64,000 nucleotides of DNA from UBA8752 sp040261275 (GCA_040261275.1 JBDQOI010000008.1:16037-80036); one strand, 5' to 3'; numbered from the stretch's first letter, positions 1 through 9,986 are shown. Notes: generated from the letters alone by a model not told the origin. A program made the numbers and translations.

Positions 1-3000
1 CAAACTCAGCGACAAGCACGTCTCCGTTGACCATCAGGTTCTCAATTCCTGCACCGTCGAAATATTCGAACGTGACACGGGAAACGTTGAGCAGTCCGGT
101 CAGGTCGTAGCCTGCGTTGATATTGGAAAGTAACAATACTTGATTGGTACCGATGCCTGGAACGCCATAGTTGACAAAGGCATTGCCCAAAAACGCACCT
201 CCGCCTGAGCCATCATCGAATGCAGTGAAGGACAAGTCGATGTGGTCCTCTGTGAAGGTGAGCGCGGGATTTACCGCCCCCAGCGCCATGGACTCATGGG
301 TGAAGCTGAAGTCACAGGAGTCCACAACACAGTCTACGATGAGCGGTTGGCATTCCGTATCGCTGCAGTTCGGCAAGATGAGACTGGTCACCGTCCGGCA
401 AATCGTATGCAAGCCCTCTGCCAAGCTCAAGGTGAAGGCATTGGGGTCACCTGTTGGGGTGTATGGCATGCCATCCAGCGTCCATGTCTCCACTGCTCCG
501 GGTTGGGGGGCTGAAAGCAGAGTGAACACACCACATGGCGTCTCAAATGCCGCAAACGAGGCATCCACATCGCATGGCAGATCGACAATTCCGCCTCCGC
601 ATCCCGGGACGAAAATTCCGGGAATGTCTACGATGACCGTGGTGCTCAGGTCTGAGAAAACGAGAGAGAATGCGAGTGTCTCCCCCTCACCTACATCGGG
701 AATGGGCACATTGGCTGCGATGAGGCCGTATTCGATGGCCGTTGCCGCGTTGATGAGCGGACCACCAGAATCCCCTTCGTCGGCCCCATCATCTTCCAAT
801 GCGGTGATGATCACGACCGCGATCAGGGCATTGGAGACGACCTCACCGGTCTGGGCATTGCTGATCTGCAGCTGCAGGTCATCGACAAGTGGGAACCCAG
901 ATTCAAGCTGCAGGGCCATGGCGACCTGACAGGTTGCGGTATCCGGATCGAAGGAAACGGACAGGAGTTCAAGCAGGCCTTCTTCGCCTTCAGTAGCGAC
1001 GACCTCAGCCAATGAGGGCGGCGGGGGAGGCGAAGAGATGCACAGGTTGTCGATCCAGAACTCCTGACCGCCGATCTTCAGCTTGTTCACGTTGCCGTGG
1101 AGCACGAGGCGGCCATTGAAGCCGGTCATTTGCGGCCCCGTAGAGGTCATGGTGATGATCGGGTTGCCGATGACCTGCACCTGCACACCGCCCATGTTGA
1201 GCGGGGCTGCTGTGAGCTGACCGTAGCCGTTCAGTGAGCTGAAGGGGACGCCGTTGACTTCGAGGAATTCGAATCCACCCAGGTCCAGGATATCCAAACA
1301 GACCGAGTCGGTCGGGATGGAGTCCAGGTCAAACGTGATCGCGGCGTTGTTGGTGTGCATGACCTGTCCCGAGCCGAAGGCTGCCCAAGGCGAGGTGGTG
1401 ATCATGTTCACATTGTAGACCGGGCCATAGAAGGCATTGGCATTCTGGTCGGTATACATGTCGACACCCCCTTCATTGAACATGATGGTACCAGGTCCCA
1501 TGGGGAAGGTCGGCGATGCAGCAGGATTGCCCCAGGAAGTGCCCAAGGGTTGGCTTCCAAAGTCCACGAGCCAATCGCAACTGCTCGGGCAGGAGCCGGC
1601 GAAGTTGGTGATGATCTCGGTGGTGTCGTTGTCACCGCCACCGCCATCCGTGGTGCAGGAGCCATCGTCGTCTGTGGCATTCGGGTCGTAGTTGTCGGCC
1701 GACGCATCGGTACAACCGCCCACCTCATCCTCGTCACAAATGCCATCAGCATCCGTGTCCGCGCATTCGTTGTTGTCCGTGATCACGCAGATGTTGTCGA
1801 TGTAGAACTCCTGTCCGGCGACGCCGAGCTCCTGAACGTTTCCGCTCAGGATGACTTCACCGGCAATGAAGCTGCCGTAGTTGTTGAAGTTCACCTGAAC
1901 CGTCGCTCCTCCCAGAACCAGCCCGCCCATTCCATCGAGCTCACCTTCTGCGAGACTGCCGTTGATCGAGAGGTTCTCCTGTCCACCGTAGTCAAGGAAC
2001 TCGAAGCGGACCTCCGTCACGGTGCCCACGGCCAGCAAATCGTAGACAGCCATGATGTTGTTCAGGTTGAGTACCTGATTTGTGCCGGCTTCGGGTTGGG
2101 CCAATTGGATGGCGGCTGTGCCGAAGTTGGTGCTGCCATCGTTGTACGTGATTTCGCGGAATGAGAGGTCAATGTTGTCCTCCGTGGCGATGACCACGTT
2201 CGGTCCGGGAATAGTCACGGCGCCGAGTCCAGTGAAGGGTGCGAACTCATGGGTGAACTCCACATCGCAATCCGAAGGGGCATTGCCACAAACAATGTCC
2301 ACTGCATCGCAATGCGTAGCGGTACAATCCGGGTCATTCAAATCGGTTACGGTCACACAAATCGTGTGGACGCCTGGCGCAAACGCGCCGTTGTACACCA
2401 CGTCGGTGGAGCCTTGGGGCACACCGTCCACCGTCCATTCGATCGTTCCGGGGCTTCCCGTGTAGACGAATGTGCTTGTGCAATCGCCGTTGTCTATCTG
2501 CACAAAGTTGGCATAAGCGATACAGTCAGGCACCACTGGACAAACGGGGACCACGATGTCCGGGAAGTCGATGATGATGACCTCATTGCTGCTTGTGCCG
2601 ACGAGAACAAGCGATACTTGCAGCGCATTGATCGCCGAAGCGGTCAGTGTAAAGGTGCCGTCTCCGTTGTCGGTTGCTTCGCTTTCTTCCTCTCCGTTGG
2701 CGTTGGTCAACAGCACATCGACTGACGCCACCAAGGGTGTTAGATCACCGAGATCGTAATAGAATTCAGGCAAACATGGTACACTCCCGAATGTCAGGCC
2801 ATAGTCCATGTATTGGAGCAATCCGCTCTCTCCGAGCACCGCGGCGGCTGAGCCCAGCGTGGTGTTGGACACCTCAATCAGCTGCTCGCAGATGTTCGAT
2901 GCGGTATTGCCGCAGCAATCCGTGTAGGTGGCATTCCAGGTGCGCAAGATGTTGTACCCGCCAAGGAAACAGTTCACATCCGTCAAAACATTACCGTCGG

Positions 3001-4912
3001 CATCGATGATGACATCGGTAAACGTGGTGGACCCGATGAAGTCCTCGCACAGGTTGTCTGAGACATTGACTTCAGCAAAACCGGAAATGGCGGGCGCCAC
3101 CGTGCAGCTTCCATCCAGCGTGGCCAGCGCGTCTTCGAAAGACACGGAGGCGTTGGGGGGACAGGTCAGTTCGATGCTGGGCGCCTCATCGTCTAGAAGG
3201 GTGTAGAGAATGTAGGCGTCATCGGCACCACAGCAATTGTAGGCCTGGAACAGCACGAGATATGTGGGACCACAGAAGCCACCCAGGGTGTCCGCGATTT
3301 CCACATTGAACGTAGTGGGTGCTGCGTCGCCAGGGGCTGGGGGTACCGTACAGAAGGAATCCCAACTGATGTGTCCCAACGCTTCGAAGCCTCCAAAGCC
3401 TGAGGCTTCAGGAGTCCAGGTGCTGAGACTCGCCCAGATACCGGGATCCACCGTCTGCGTGGGGTTGGTGGCTTCCACAGTCAAATAGCCAGAGCAGTAA
3501 CAGGGAGTGGTCACCAGGTCGTCAATGCTGAGGTTGACCGAGTAATCATCCAGGTTGAAGTCCCAACCGTAGAGAATCACTTCGATATTGATGGCTTCGA
3601 AAACAGGCATCTCCAGGTTGAATTCAATGGCATTGCCAATAGGAGTATTGACGGGGAACGTAGCATAGACAGTGCCCGTTTCACTTCCCACAAATTGAAT
3701 GTCAGCACTGTAATAGGGTGGGAAGTCCTCTGCGGGATCGAAAGAGACCGTGGTCTCACACGAGGAGGTGTCCTGTTCTACGCTCACGCCGAGCATGTCG
3801 GCCAGTGCATCGGTCCCAAGCGATTCAACAGCCTCGGCCAGGTTGCCAGTCCCAGAGATGCAGAGGTTGTCTAGCCAGAGTTCCTGGCCGCCAATGGAGA
3901 GCTTGTCCACGTCGCCGATCAGGGTGATGGTGCCCTCAAAGGCATACCCCACATTGGCTCCCGTGACCTGCACCTGCACGCCGCCGATGACGGCTCCATT
4001 GAAGACCATCAGTCCGCCGTAGCCATTCGGGCTGGTGGCGGGTGCGGCCCCATTGATCCACAGGTTCTCGAATCCGCCTTCATCGCGGAATTCGATGCAG
4101 ACCGTGTCGGTCATGTCCATGACAGACTGGATGTCGAACTGTGCAGTGATGTTGTTGGTCCACAGAGACATGCCGGTGCCCCAGCCGCCATAGTGGGCGT
4201 CGACCGCCATGTAGTTGTAGTACGTCGTGCCAAAGTCGTGGAGCGGTTCGAGGTAGATGGGCACACCGTCGCTTGTGGTGGCCTGTGTGCCCGGCGCCAC
4301 GCTAATGGTGGCTCCTTCTGCGGGGTCGCCATAGCGGTCTCCAGCTGTCAGCGGGTCAAACCCGGTAAACACGTCGCACGTGGCGGTGCATCCGCCTGAA
4401 TTGGGCGTCTGGATGACCGTACCGTCGTGCTTCACACAGATGTGGTCCACGAAGAACTGCTGTCCGCCAACCTCGAGCTTCTGTACGTTTCCGGTCAGCA
4501 CCACCGTGCCGGTCTGGTAGCCGGGGTAGGCCGAGGTGGTGACCGACATGGTCACGCCCGGAGCCACGGTCGCCGGCATGGTTTCCAGCTCGCCGGTGAG
4601 CAGGGCGTGTCCATTGACCTGGAGGTTCTCGATTCCGGCTCCGTCAAAGAAGACAAAGCTGACCTCATTGACATTCGGGAAGGCCGACATGTCATATACG
4701 GCCAAGATGTTGCCTGTGGTCAACACCTGTCCAGACCCGACCGTGGGAAGGGCAGAGGTGACGGAAGCCGAGCCATAGGTCGTGCCAAAGCCGTCAAAGA
4801 ACATCTCAAACCCGAGTTGGATGTTGTCTTCCATGGCGATGTAGGTGCCCGGCGTACTCGGGGGCAGCGGGCCCGCCGCCATGAAGTCGTGGGTGAAGAC
4901 GGCATCGCAAGT
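1..4912 (-). repeat. Five alternating protein modules (A-B-A-B-A) within the giant surface gene
   Basis: In coding order the modules are A1 at about 4912-4430, B1 at 4385-3855, A2 at 2272-1780, B2 at 1580-1036 and A3 at 318 to the edge. A modules begin with Cys-Asp and FTH, contain ATEDNI-type and DGAGIENL-type motifs, and end in an (I/V)D(N/H)ICV motif; A3 is cut before its end. B modules begin Cys-Asp plus FD or VDFG, share GGFENLWING or GGFEFLEVNG, a GYG motif and GGVQVQV, and end GGQE(L/F)W(L/I)DNLCIS. All share the core (L/I)xGNVxKLxxGGQ where complete. Each B module is followed by a segment beginning LAE(A/V)V. Boundaries are by eye. Confidence 0.8.
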
Positions 4913-7900
4913 GGTATCCACATACGCGGAAGGGGGCGCGATGAGGATGCCTGGAACAGTGAAGTCCACGGAGATGATGCCCGGAGTGACCGTTCCTGGG
5001 GTGAAGCTCAGCAGATTCACTCCGTTCAAACTCAGCTGCAGTCCGGAATTGTCATACGCTCCGTAGCAATCCACATCCCAGTTGAAGGTGTAGGTTCCCG
5101 GGGCGAGAACGAGCGACTCGCTGATCGCAATGGTGTCCGGCGCCATGGCTCCACTGGCGACAACGGTGCCCTGCACATCCGTGATGGTCCAGGAGCCGGA
5201 GCCGTCTCCGTACCCATCGTAGTAGTCGATCACGAGGTCCTCCACCGTCGTGCCGGCGTCGAACGGCTGCAGCACGGCGTCGGTCAGCAGGTTGGTGCCC
5301 TCAAAGGTGAACGGCGTCCATTCGCTCATGGGGAATTCGTCCTCCCCGCCATCGTTCGGCGTCCATTCGCCCATGGGGTACTCTTCTTCTTCCTGCGCAA
5401 AGAGCGCCGCGGTGTTGAAGACCTCAAGGGTGACCTCGGTCAGGTAGTTGTAGTGTTCAGGACAGACCTGACCTGTCTCCGCAATCTGGATGGAGGTGTT
5501 TCCATTCAGCAGGAAGGCGGCAGCGCCGAGCACACCATTGTCGTAGTAGTTGCCCGCGGGAATGTCCTGCAGGATGTCGCAGTCGTCCGCAGAGGTCGGT
5601 GTAGTCGTCAAAATGTCATCTCCCCCTGGACCGGCACTGCCCCCTATGGAATTGGTGAAGTCCCAGGTGTTGTATCCAATGCCCGGAAGGGTCGGGTCGA
5701 TGGGGATGAGGTCGTTGAAGTCGATGTCCAGTCCATCGGAATCGATGGGCGAGCTCGGCGTGTACATTTCACCCGGTATGTACATCTCGCCCGGTATGTA
5801 CATCTCGCCCGGTATGAAGGCGGACACCAGCTGAACTTCGGGTTGGGCGCCGATCATGATGGCGTTGGGGCCTGCCGCAAGTGCGGCGGCTTGCCAATAC
5901 AAGGGGCCGCTGGTATCCGGTGGGCAAGCCACGACCGCATGGGTCAATTCAGCGTCCAGCACGTATCCGCAATCGCTGGCTTGGTAGCTGCCCAGCGCAT
6001 TGCCGAGGCTTTGATTGGCCGCTTGGTCCGCAAAGTCGTCTCCTTCCAGGAAGGCCGAAATGAAGGCCACGGCATCGTTGCCTCCAGGGAAGGGGGTATT
6101 GAAGGCCATGATCTGCGTGCGCGAAGTCACAGAGCCGGGCAAAACGCCGGCCTCGATGGAGCACGTGGACGCATTGAAGTGAAGGTCCGGAAGCAGTGCC
6201 TCTGCGAGTTCGAAGGGAATCGTCTCGAGGGTGAGGCACGTTTCACTGTCGCAGACTTCGTAGCAAGGGTCTCCACCAGAAGCCAGTTCGCCCTCTTCAT
6301 AGATTTTCAGGCAGGCTTTCCTTGAGAAGGTGAATCCCGAGAAACATTTGATGACGGACATTCCCATGTCGAGGTTGATGGGCATGGTCGTGCCGTCGCT
6401 GAAGCACAGCTCGGCATCGTATTCGGCCTCGCTGAGGTCGAACAGGGCCATATCAAAGGTGATGGCCGCGCGCGTACCCGTCAAACCGCCCCAGCAGCCT
6501 TCGCCACAATAGAGCCACATGTCCAAGCCGATGGGCCCCACGTCACAAGGGGGCGTTCCGCATTCCTCTACCGTGACAGTCAAACTGACATTGGCAGTGG
6601 TAGAAGGATCCCAGATGCAGTAGGTTTCCAATTGGACCGTATAGGTGCCCGGGGCCGCATAGGAATAGGTGGGAGGATGGTTGAGGTTTGTGCCTGTCAA
6701 GGGGGCCGATCCGTCACCGAAATCCCAGGTGTAATGGACGTTGGCTGGGAAGGTGATCCCGTTCAACGCTTGGAAGTCTACATCCAGGCAATCGATGGTG
6801 GAGCCGATGGAGTCGGGCAATGAACAAAAGGGAATGCTCAACTGTCCGCAATCCAGCGTGTCCAACGCGATGGTTGAGATGCCCAGAGAATCCGAAAACA
6901 ATGACAATGAAGTGGAAACGGGGTCGGGTATGTCAAACTCCGGAAAGCTCGCGGGGTTGATCACCTCCGCAATGGTCACTGACTCGCAAGGGCCGAAGGT
7001 TCCGCTGTAATTGGTGGGGATGATGTCAAGATCGAATCGATTGGAAGAGAAAGTGCGCTCGCGGTACCCCGTGAGAAGGAGGTCAATGTTGGGGTCGTTG
7101 CCCGCCTCCAAGGTGAACATCTCCGGGTGGTAGACGAAAGGCTGCCAGCGGTCTTGAGGAAAGGGGGCATAGGCCCAGTTGTTCACGGTTTCACCTGCAC
7201 CTTTCGAAGGGACCCGAAAAGCCATGAGGTTATCAAAGGTCATGCCCTGATCCTGCAGCGTTCCCCCGAGACGGAACGGTATGTTTCCGAGTTGTGCGGT
7301 TCCCGAGGCATCCGTCCAAGGGTGCTCATGGAGGTAACCGCCGAGTATGAAGCTCTGTCCATCGAACGCTTCCAGGTCAAAGGCCTTGATGATTTCCAGT
7401 TGGCTGTCCGGCAGGGTGACATCGATGGAGAAACTGTTCTGCATGAACCCCGAAGCCGGATCCAACGTTGAAATGGACATCCGCTGATCCTTCAAGTGGT
7501 TCATGGCCAAAACCAAGGGTTGGCCTGGAATCGCAAGGATGTCGGCGGCCACAACGCCATCATCTTGTGTTGTCCCGGTGGCTTCCCAATAGCTTCTTCC
7601 CCAATCGTAGTTGCCGTTGTATTTGATCCTGGCCACCAAGGCCCCTTGTTCGTTCAGCGTATTGACAGCGTATTGGTTCGTCGATCCGATGACCAGCATT
7701 CCCGTGCCGTCGTTGACCACCTTACCGAGGAAGTCATAGTCCGTGCCACCGTCGGTTGAATTGAAATCGACCGCGCCGAGCAGACTGAATCCGGACGGTC
7801 CGATGAGAGATCGCAGGTACAATCCTTTGTGGGCCCCTGCGGTCGTTGTGACATCGCCTGTCCATCCCACGCATGCCACATGCATTTGATTTTCGTACAT

Positions 7901-8410
7901 GTAGAAATCAAGGCCCAGCAAGCGCGAGTCAAGCGGTATTTGGGGGTTGGCGTTGTTCAACATGTAGTAGTCGAGCAGGGATCCAGTGCCTGCATCCAAC
8001 ATGAGCATGATGCCGCGATCGCTGAAGGTTCCCGTCGTGGACAGTCGGATGTGGCCGACGGCAGCGATGGTCTGGCCACCGGTGCCCGGCACCACTTTCA
8101 TGTCGGAAATTCTCAGGAGATAACCGGAAAAATACTCCTGTTGCCACAGCAGGTTTCCATCTTCCTTTTGACGAATCAAAATGGAGCTGCCTTCCGGGGT
8201 GTTGAATGTGGCCCCGGATGATCCCAGTCCCAAATCGTAGTGGGAAACAGCAGCGATGACGCGCTCGGTGCCCCAATTGGAGTCGACCAGGATGTGGCTG
8301 TGGTCGATGTGCTCGGGGTGGTGGTATGCCCATTCTTGTTGGGCCCAACCGGAGAGCATCATCGATAAAAAGAGGGTGAAAGAGGCAATCTTTCTGAAAG
8401 TCAAAGACAT
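1..8410 (-). CDS. Giant secreted multi-module surface protein, C-terminus beyond window
   Basis: The frame is open from 8410 to the left edge, about 2,800 codons, and continues outside. It starts with a signal peptide (MSLTFRKIASFTLFLSMMLS, then GWAQ). Residues 30-450 look like a beta-propeller-type region of the kind seen in T9SS-exported proteins. A PKD-like domain with DFGDGSAP follows near residue 563, then MYIPGE tandem repeats near 865-882. Five related modules occupy about 1167 to the edge; each ends in a motif such as IGGQELWLDNLCI. An HYR-like stretch (CPPNASVSF) lies near 1750 and an Asp-rich calcium-type motif (DTDADGICDEDEVGG) near 2215. A role in adhesion or the extracellular matrix is inference. 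An in-frame ATG at 8500 would add 30 residues, but 8410 gives a cleaner signal peptide. The T9SS sorting domain would lie off the edge and was not seen. Confidence 0.9.
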   Translation of the reverse strand, partial: MSLTFRKIASFTLFLSMMLSGWAQQEWAYHHPEHIDHSHILVDSNWGTERVIAAVSHYDLGLGSSGATFNTPEGSSILIRQKEDGNLLWQQEYFSGYLLRISDMKVVPGTGGQTIAAVGHIRLSTTGTFSDRGIMLMLDAGTGSLLDYYMLNNANPQIPLDSRLLGLDFYMYENQMHVACVGWTGDVTTTAGAHKGLYLRSLIGPSGFSLLGAVDFNSTDGGTDYDFLGKVVNDGTGMLVIGSTNQYAVNTLNEQGALVARIKYNGNYDWGRSYWEATGTTQDDGVVAADILAIPGQPLVLAMNHLKDQRMSISTLDPASGFMQNSFSIDVTLPDSQLEIIKAFDLEAFDGQSFILGGYLHEHPWTDASGTAQLGNIPFRLGGTLQDQGMTFDNLMAFRVPSKGAGETVNNWAYAPFPQDRWQPFVYHPEMFTLEAGNDPNIDLLLTGYRERTFSSNRFDLDIIPTNYSGTFGPCESVTIAEVINPASFPEFDIPDPVSTSLSLFSDSLGISTIALDTLDCGQLSIPFCSLPDSIGSTIDCLDVDFQALNGITFPANVHYTWDFGDGSAPLTGTNLNHPPTYSYAAPGTYTVQLETYCIWDPSTTANVSLTVTVEECGTPPCDVGPIGLDMWLYCGEGCWGGLTGTRAAITFDMALFDLSEAEYDAELCFSDGTTMPINLDMGMSVIKCFSGFTFSRKACLKIYEEGELASGGDPCYEVCDSETCLTLETIPFELAEALLPDLHFNASTCSIEAGVLPGSVTSRTQIMAFNTPFPGGNDAVAFISAFLEGDDFADQAANQSLGNALGSYQASDCGYVLDAELTHAVVACPPDTSGPLYWQAAALAAGPNAIMIGAQPEVQLVSAFIPGEMYIPGEMYIPGEMYTPSSPIDSDGLDIDFNDLIPIDPTLPGIGYNTWDFTNSIGGSAGPGGDDILTTTPTSADDCDILQDIPAGNYYDNGVLGAAAFLLNGNTSIQIAETGQVCPEHYNYLTEVTLEVFNTAALFAQEEEEYPMGEWTPNDGGEDEFPMSEWTPFTFEGTNLLTDAVLQPFDAGTTVEDLVIDYYDGYGDGSGSWTITDVQGTVVASGAMAPDTIAISESLVLAPGTYTFNWDVDCYGAYDNSGLQLSLNGVNLLSFTPGTVTPGIISVDFTVPGILIAPPSAYVDTTCDAVFTHDFMAAGPLPPSTPGTYIAMEDNIQLGFEMFFDGFGTTYGSASVTSALPTVGSGQVLTTGNILAVYDMSAFPNVNEVSFVFFDGAGIENLQVNGHALLTGELETMPATVAPGVTMSVTTSAYPGYQTGTVVLTGNVQKLEVGGQQFFVDHICVKHDGTVIQTPNSGGCTATCDVFTGFDPLTAGDRYGDPAEGATISVAPGTQATTSDGVPIYLEPLHDFGTTYYNYMAVDAHYGGWGTGMSLWTNNITAQFDIQSVMDMTDTVCIEFRDEGGFENLWINGAAPATSPNGYGGLMVFNGAVIGGVQVQVTGANVGYAFEGTITLIGDVDKLSIGGQELWLDNLCISGTGNLAEAVESLGTDALADMLGVSVEQDTSSCETTVSFDPAEDFPPYYSADIQFVGSETGTVYATFPVNTPIGNAIEFNLEMPVFEAINIEVILYGWDFNLDDYSVNLSIDDLVTTPCYCSGYLTVEATNPTQTVDPGIWASLSTWTPEASGFGGFEALGHISWDSFCTVPPAPGDAAPTTFNVEIADTLGGFCGPTYLVLFQAYNCCGADDAYILYTLLDDEAPSIELTCPPNASVSFEDALATLDGSCTVAPAISGFAEVNVSDNLCEDFIGSTTFTDVIIDADGNVLTDVNCFLGGYNILRTWNATYTDCCGNTASNICEQLIEVSNTTLGSAAAVLGESGLLQYMDYGLTFGSVPCLPEFYYDLGDLTPLVASVDVLLTNANGEEESEATDNGDGTFTLTASAINALQVSLVLVGTSSNEVIIIDFPDIVVPVCPVVPDCIAYANFVQIDNGDCTSTFVYTGSPGTIEWTVDGVPQGSTDVVYNGAFAPGVHTICVTVTDLNDPDCTATHCDAVDIVCGNAPSDCDVEFTHEFAPFTGLGAVTIPGPNVVIATEDNIDLSFREITYNDGSTNFGTAAIQLAQPEAGTNQVLNLNNIMAVYDLLAVGTVTEVRFEFLDYGGQENLSINGSLAEGELDGMGGLVLGGATVQVNFNNYGSFIAGEVILSGNVQELGVAGQEFYIDNICVITDNNECADTDADGICDEDEVGGCTDASADNYDPNATDDDGSCTTDGGGGDNDTTEIITNFAGSCPSSCDWLVDFGSQPLGTSWGNPAASPTFPMGPGTIMFNEGGVDMYTDQNANAFYGPVYNVNMITTSPWAAFGSGQVMHTNNAAITFDLDSIPTDSVCLDILDLGGFEFLEVNGVPFSSLNGYGQLTAAPLNMGGVQVQVIGNPIITMTSTGPQMTGFNGRLVLHGNVNKLKIGGQEFWIDNLCISSPPPPPSLAEVVATEGEEGLLELLSVSFDPDTATCQVAMALQLESGFPLVDDLQLQISNAQTGEVVSNALIAVVIITALEDDGADEGDSGGPLINAATAIEYGLIAANVPIPDVGEGETLAFSLVFSDLSTTVIVDIPGIFVPGCGGGIVDLPCDVDASFAAFETPCGVFTLLSAPQPGAVETWTLDGMPYTPTGDPNAFTLSLAEGLHTICRTVTSLILPNCSDTECQPLIVDCVVDSCDFSFTHESMALGAVNPALTFTEDHIDLSFTAFDDGSGGGAFLGNAFVNYGVPGIGTNQVLLLSNINAGYDLTGLLNVSRVTFEYFDGAGIENLMVNGDVLVAEF
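5761..5814 (-). repeat. Tandem 18-bp repeat, three units, encoding MYIPGE-type hexapeptides
   Basis: Three head-to-tail 18-base units occur at 5761-5778, 5779-5796 and 5797-5814. The second and third are identical, and the first differs at two bases. On the minus strand the tract reads as successive Met-Tyr-Ile-Pro-Gly-Glu hexapeptides, with the last unit changing to MYTP. The repeat keeps the reading frame. A related protein-level duplication (EYPMGEWTP and EFPMSEWTP) lies near 5310-5385. Confidence 0.9.
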
Positions 8411-8512
8411 GAGCAAGGCGTTTGTGGCTAGTAACAAGTTCAATATCAAGGCTTGTAAGCCCAAATCAGGTCGGCGAAAGGAAGAATAATAACGACTCAT
8501 GGCAAGAGAGTT

Positions 8513-8543
8513 CAAATGGAAGGGGGCAGAATGGCCTACACAA
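8513..8543 (-). promoter_or_regulatory. Candidate promoter for the giant surface gene
   Basis: On the minus strand TTG (8543-8541) is followed after 20 bases by TCCATTTG (8520-8513). This is one base from the Bacteroidota -7 consensus TAnnTTTG, with correct spacing to the -33 TTG. It leaves about 95 bases before the chosen ATG at 8410, or almost no leader before the alternative ATG at 8500. Confidence 0.4.
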
Positions 8544-8564
8544 AGCTGTAGGAATCCTCTTGCA

Positions 8565-8586
8565 GAAAAGGTGAGTCATCTCACCT
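8565..8586 (-). terminator. Rho-independent terminator downstream of the atoE-like gene
   Basis: On the minus strand AGGTGAG, a loop ATGA and CTCACCT form a perfect 7-bp stem followed by TTTTC. It lies 29 bases after the stop of the AtoE-type transporter and separates that transcription unit from the giant surface gene. Confidence 0.6.
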
Positions 8587-8614
8587 CTCGGGCTGTTTGC
8601 CGTCAGCTGTGCAA

Positions 8615-9976
8615 TCAGGTGATAGCCGTAAGGAACAGGCACGCCGCCAGTCCTACCGTCATGAAACGCACCGTGTAAGGCAGGATGTCCTTGGCGGCCA
8701 AGCCGGTGATGCCAAGGAGGGGCAGGGCCCAGAAGGGCTGCAGCATGTTGGTGAGCTCGTCACCGTAGGCCATGGCGAGGATGGTGCGGTCCAAGGGTAC
8801 GCCAAGGTCCAGCGCGGCGCGGATCAATAGCGGACCCTGTACGGCCCATTGCCCACCACCGCTGGGCACGAACACGTTCACGATGCCGGCCGATAGGACG
8901 GTCCACAGCTCGAAAGTCTCGGGCGTGGCGAGGCGGACCATGGCCATGGAGAGGGCCTCCACCAGCCCCGTTCCCGCCATGATGCCCATGATGCCGAAGT
9001 AGAGCGGGAATTGAATGAGGATGCCCGACGTTCCGCCAATGGCCGCGTCGATGGCGTGCAGAAAGCGTTTCAGGCTGCCGTGCAGGAGGAAAGCGAGGCC
9101 CAACAGGGTCTGGTTGGTCCAGTCGGGATCGATGAAGCCGAGACGGGCGGCATCCGGGTGGAGCACTGCCGACCTGAGGGCGAGTGTCAGCAAGATGGCG
9201 CCGAACAGCAGGGGCAAGATTCGGAGGTGCACAGCCAGATGGGTCCGCTTGGCGGGGGCCATGGTGGGGGGGAGTTCTGGACCTGAAATCTGGTTCCGGT
9301 CCATGCTTCTACCGAGCCCGTAGGCCGTGAGGGCCGCAGCCAGAATGAGGGCGCCGGTGACGAGGAAATTGTGGGAAGAAAAGACCGTCAGGCCCAATGG
9401 GAGGGTGTCGGGGAGCGTTCCAGAGGGGATTCCTGCAATTTCAGCGAGGTCCGCGAAGTGTCCGGTTTCGGCCACTTTGATGGGGGCGCTTCCGCTGAGG
9501 CCTCCGTGCCATACCATGAGCCCGCTGTATCCCGCTGCGCCGATCAGGCCGTAGTGCAGCGGGGTCCCGTTTTCCTTCGCACGCTCTCCCACCTTGCGGG
9601 CCAGAACCGCACCGATGATGAGGCCGAGTCCCCAATTCACCCAACCCGCAACGCAAGCCACAATGGCTACCGTGGCTGCGGCCCTGGCATTGGTGTTTCC
9701 CGCCAGGTCTACCGCTTTTCCGATGACGCGGTCCGCCGCAGGTGTCAAGGCCAAGGCATGGCCGAGCACGAGCATGAAAGCCGCTTGAAAAGCAAAGACA
9801 AGGAGTGGGCGGTTCCAAAGGCCGTCCCGCCAGGAAGTCGCTACGGTTTCGACATCGGCACCCAGAAAAAGCGCCGCCACCGCCGTGACAGCCGTGAGGC
9901 CGAGGGCGATGGCGAGCGGTGAGGGAACCCAGGCGAAACGGTCCGCCTTGGGCTGTGCTTCTGGAGCCGCGATCAT
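8615..9976 (-). CDS. atoE: AtoE-family short-chain fatty acid transporter
   Basis: The 453-residue protein is an integral inner-membrane permease of the AtoE/TIGR00366 family, which imports short-chain fatty acids such as acetoacetate or butyrate. It has about a dozen hydrophobic segments and the family-type stretches GWVNWGLGLIIGAVLARK, MVWHGGLSGSAP and FVPSGGGQWAVQGP. Its length matches the family. The N-terminus is soluble and short (MIAAPEAQPKADRFAW). It lies 10 bases downstream of the DUF3127 gene and is the last gene of a long minus-strand run, followed by a hairpin terminator. The substrate is inferred from the family only. Confidence 0.85.
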   Translation of the reverse strand: MIAAPEAQPKADRFAWVPSPLAIALGLTAVTAVAALFLGADVETVATSWRDGLWNRPLLVFAFQAAFMLVLGHALALTPAADRVIGKAVDLAGNTNARAAATVAIVACVAGWVNWGLGLIIGAVLARKVGERAKENGTPLHYGLIGAAGYSGLMVWHGGLSGSAPIKVAETGHFADLAEIAGIPSGTLPDTLPLGLTVFSSHNFLVTGALILAAALTAYGLGRSMDRNQISGPELPPTMAPAKRTHLAVHLRILPLLFGAILLTLALRSAVLHPDAARLGFIDPDWTNQTLLGLAFLLHGSLKRFLHAIDAAIGGTSGILIQFPLYFGIMGIMAGTGLVEALSMAMVRLATPETFELWTVLSAGIVNVFVPSGGGQWAVQGPLLIRAALDLGVPLDRTILAMAYGDELTNMLQPFWALPLLGITGLAAKDILPYTVRFMTVGLAACLFLTAIT

Positions 9977-9986
9977 GCGGCGTCAA

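Noticed and set aside
5761..5814. CRISPR-like repeat
   Set aside because: The units are contiguous, have no spacers, and encode in-frame hexapeptides.
4427..6325. A 632-codon plus-strand frame inside the giant surface gene
   Set aside because: It is the complement of a continuous, domain-rich minus-strand coding sequence; the repeats make sense only on the minus strand.
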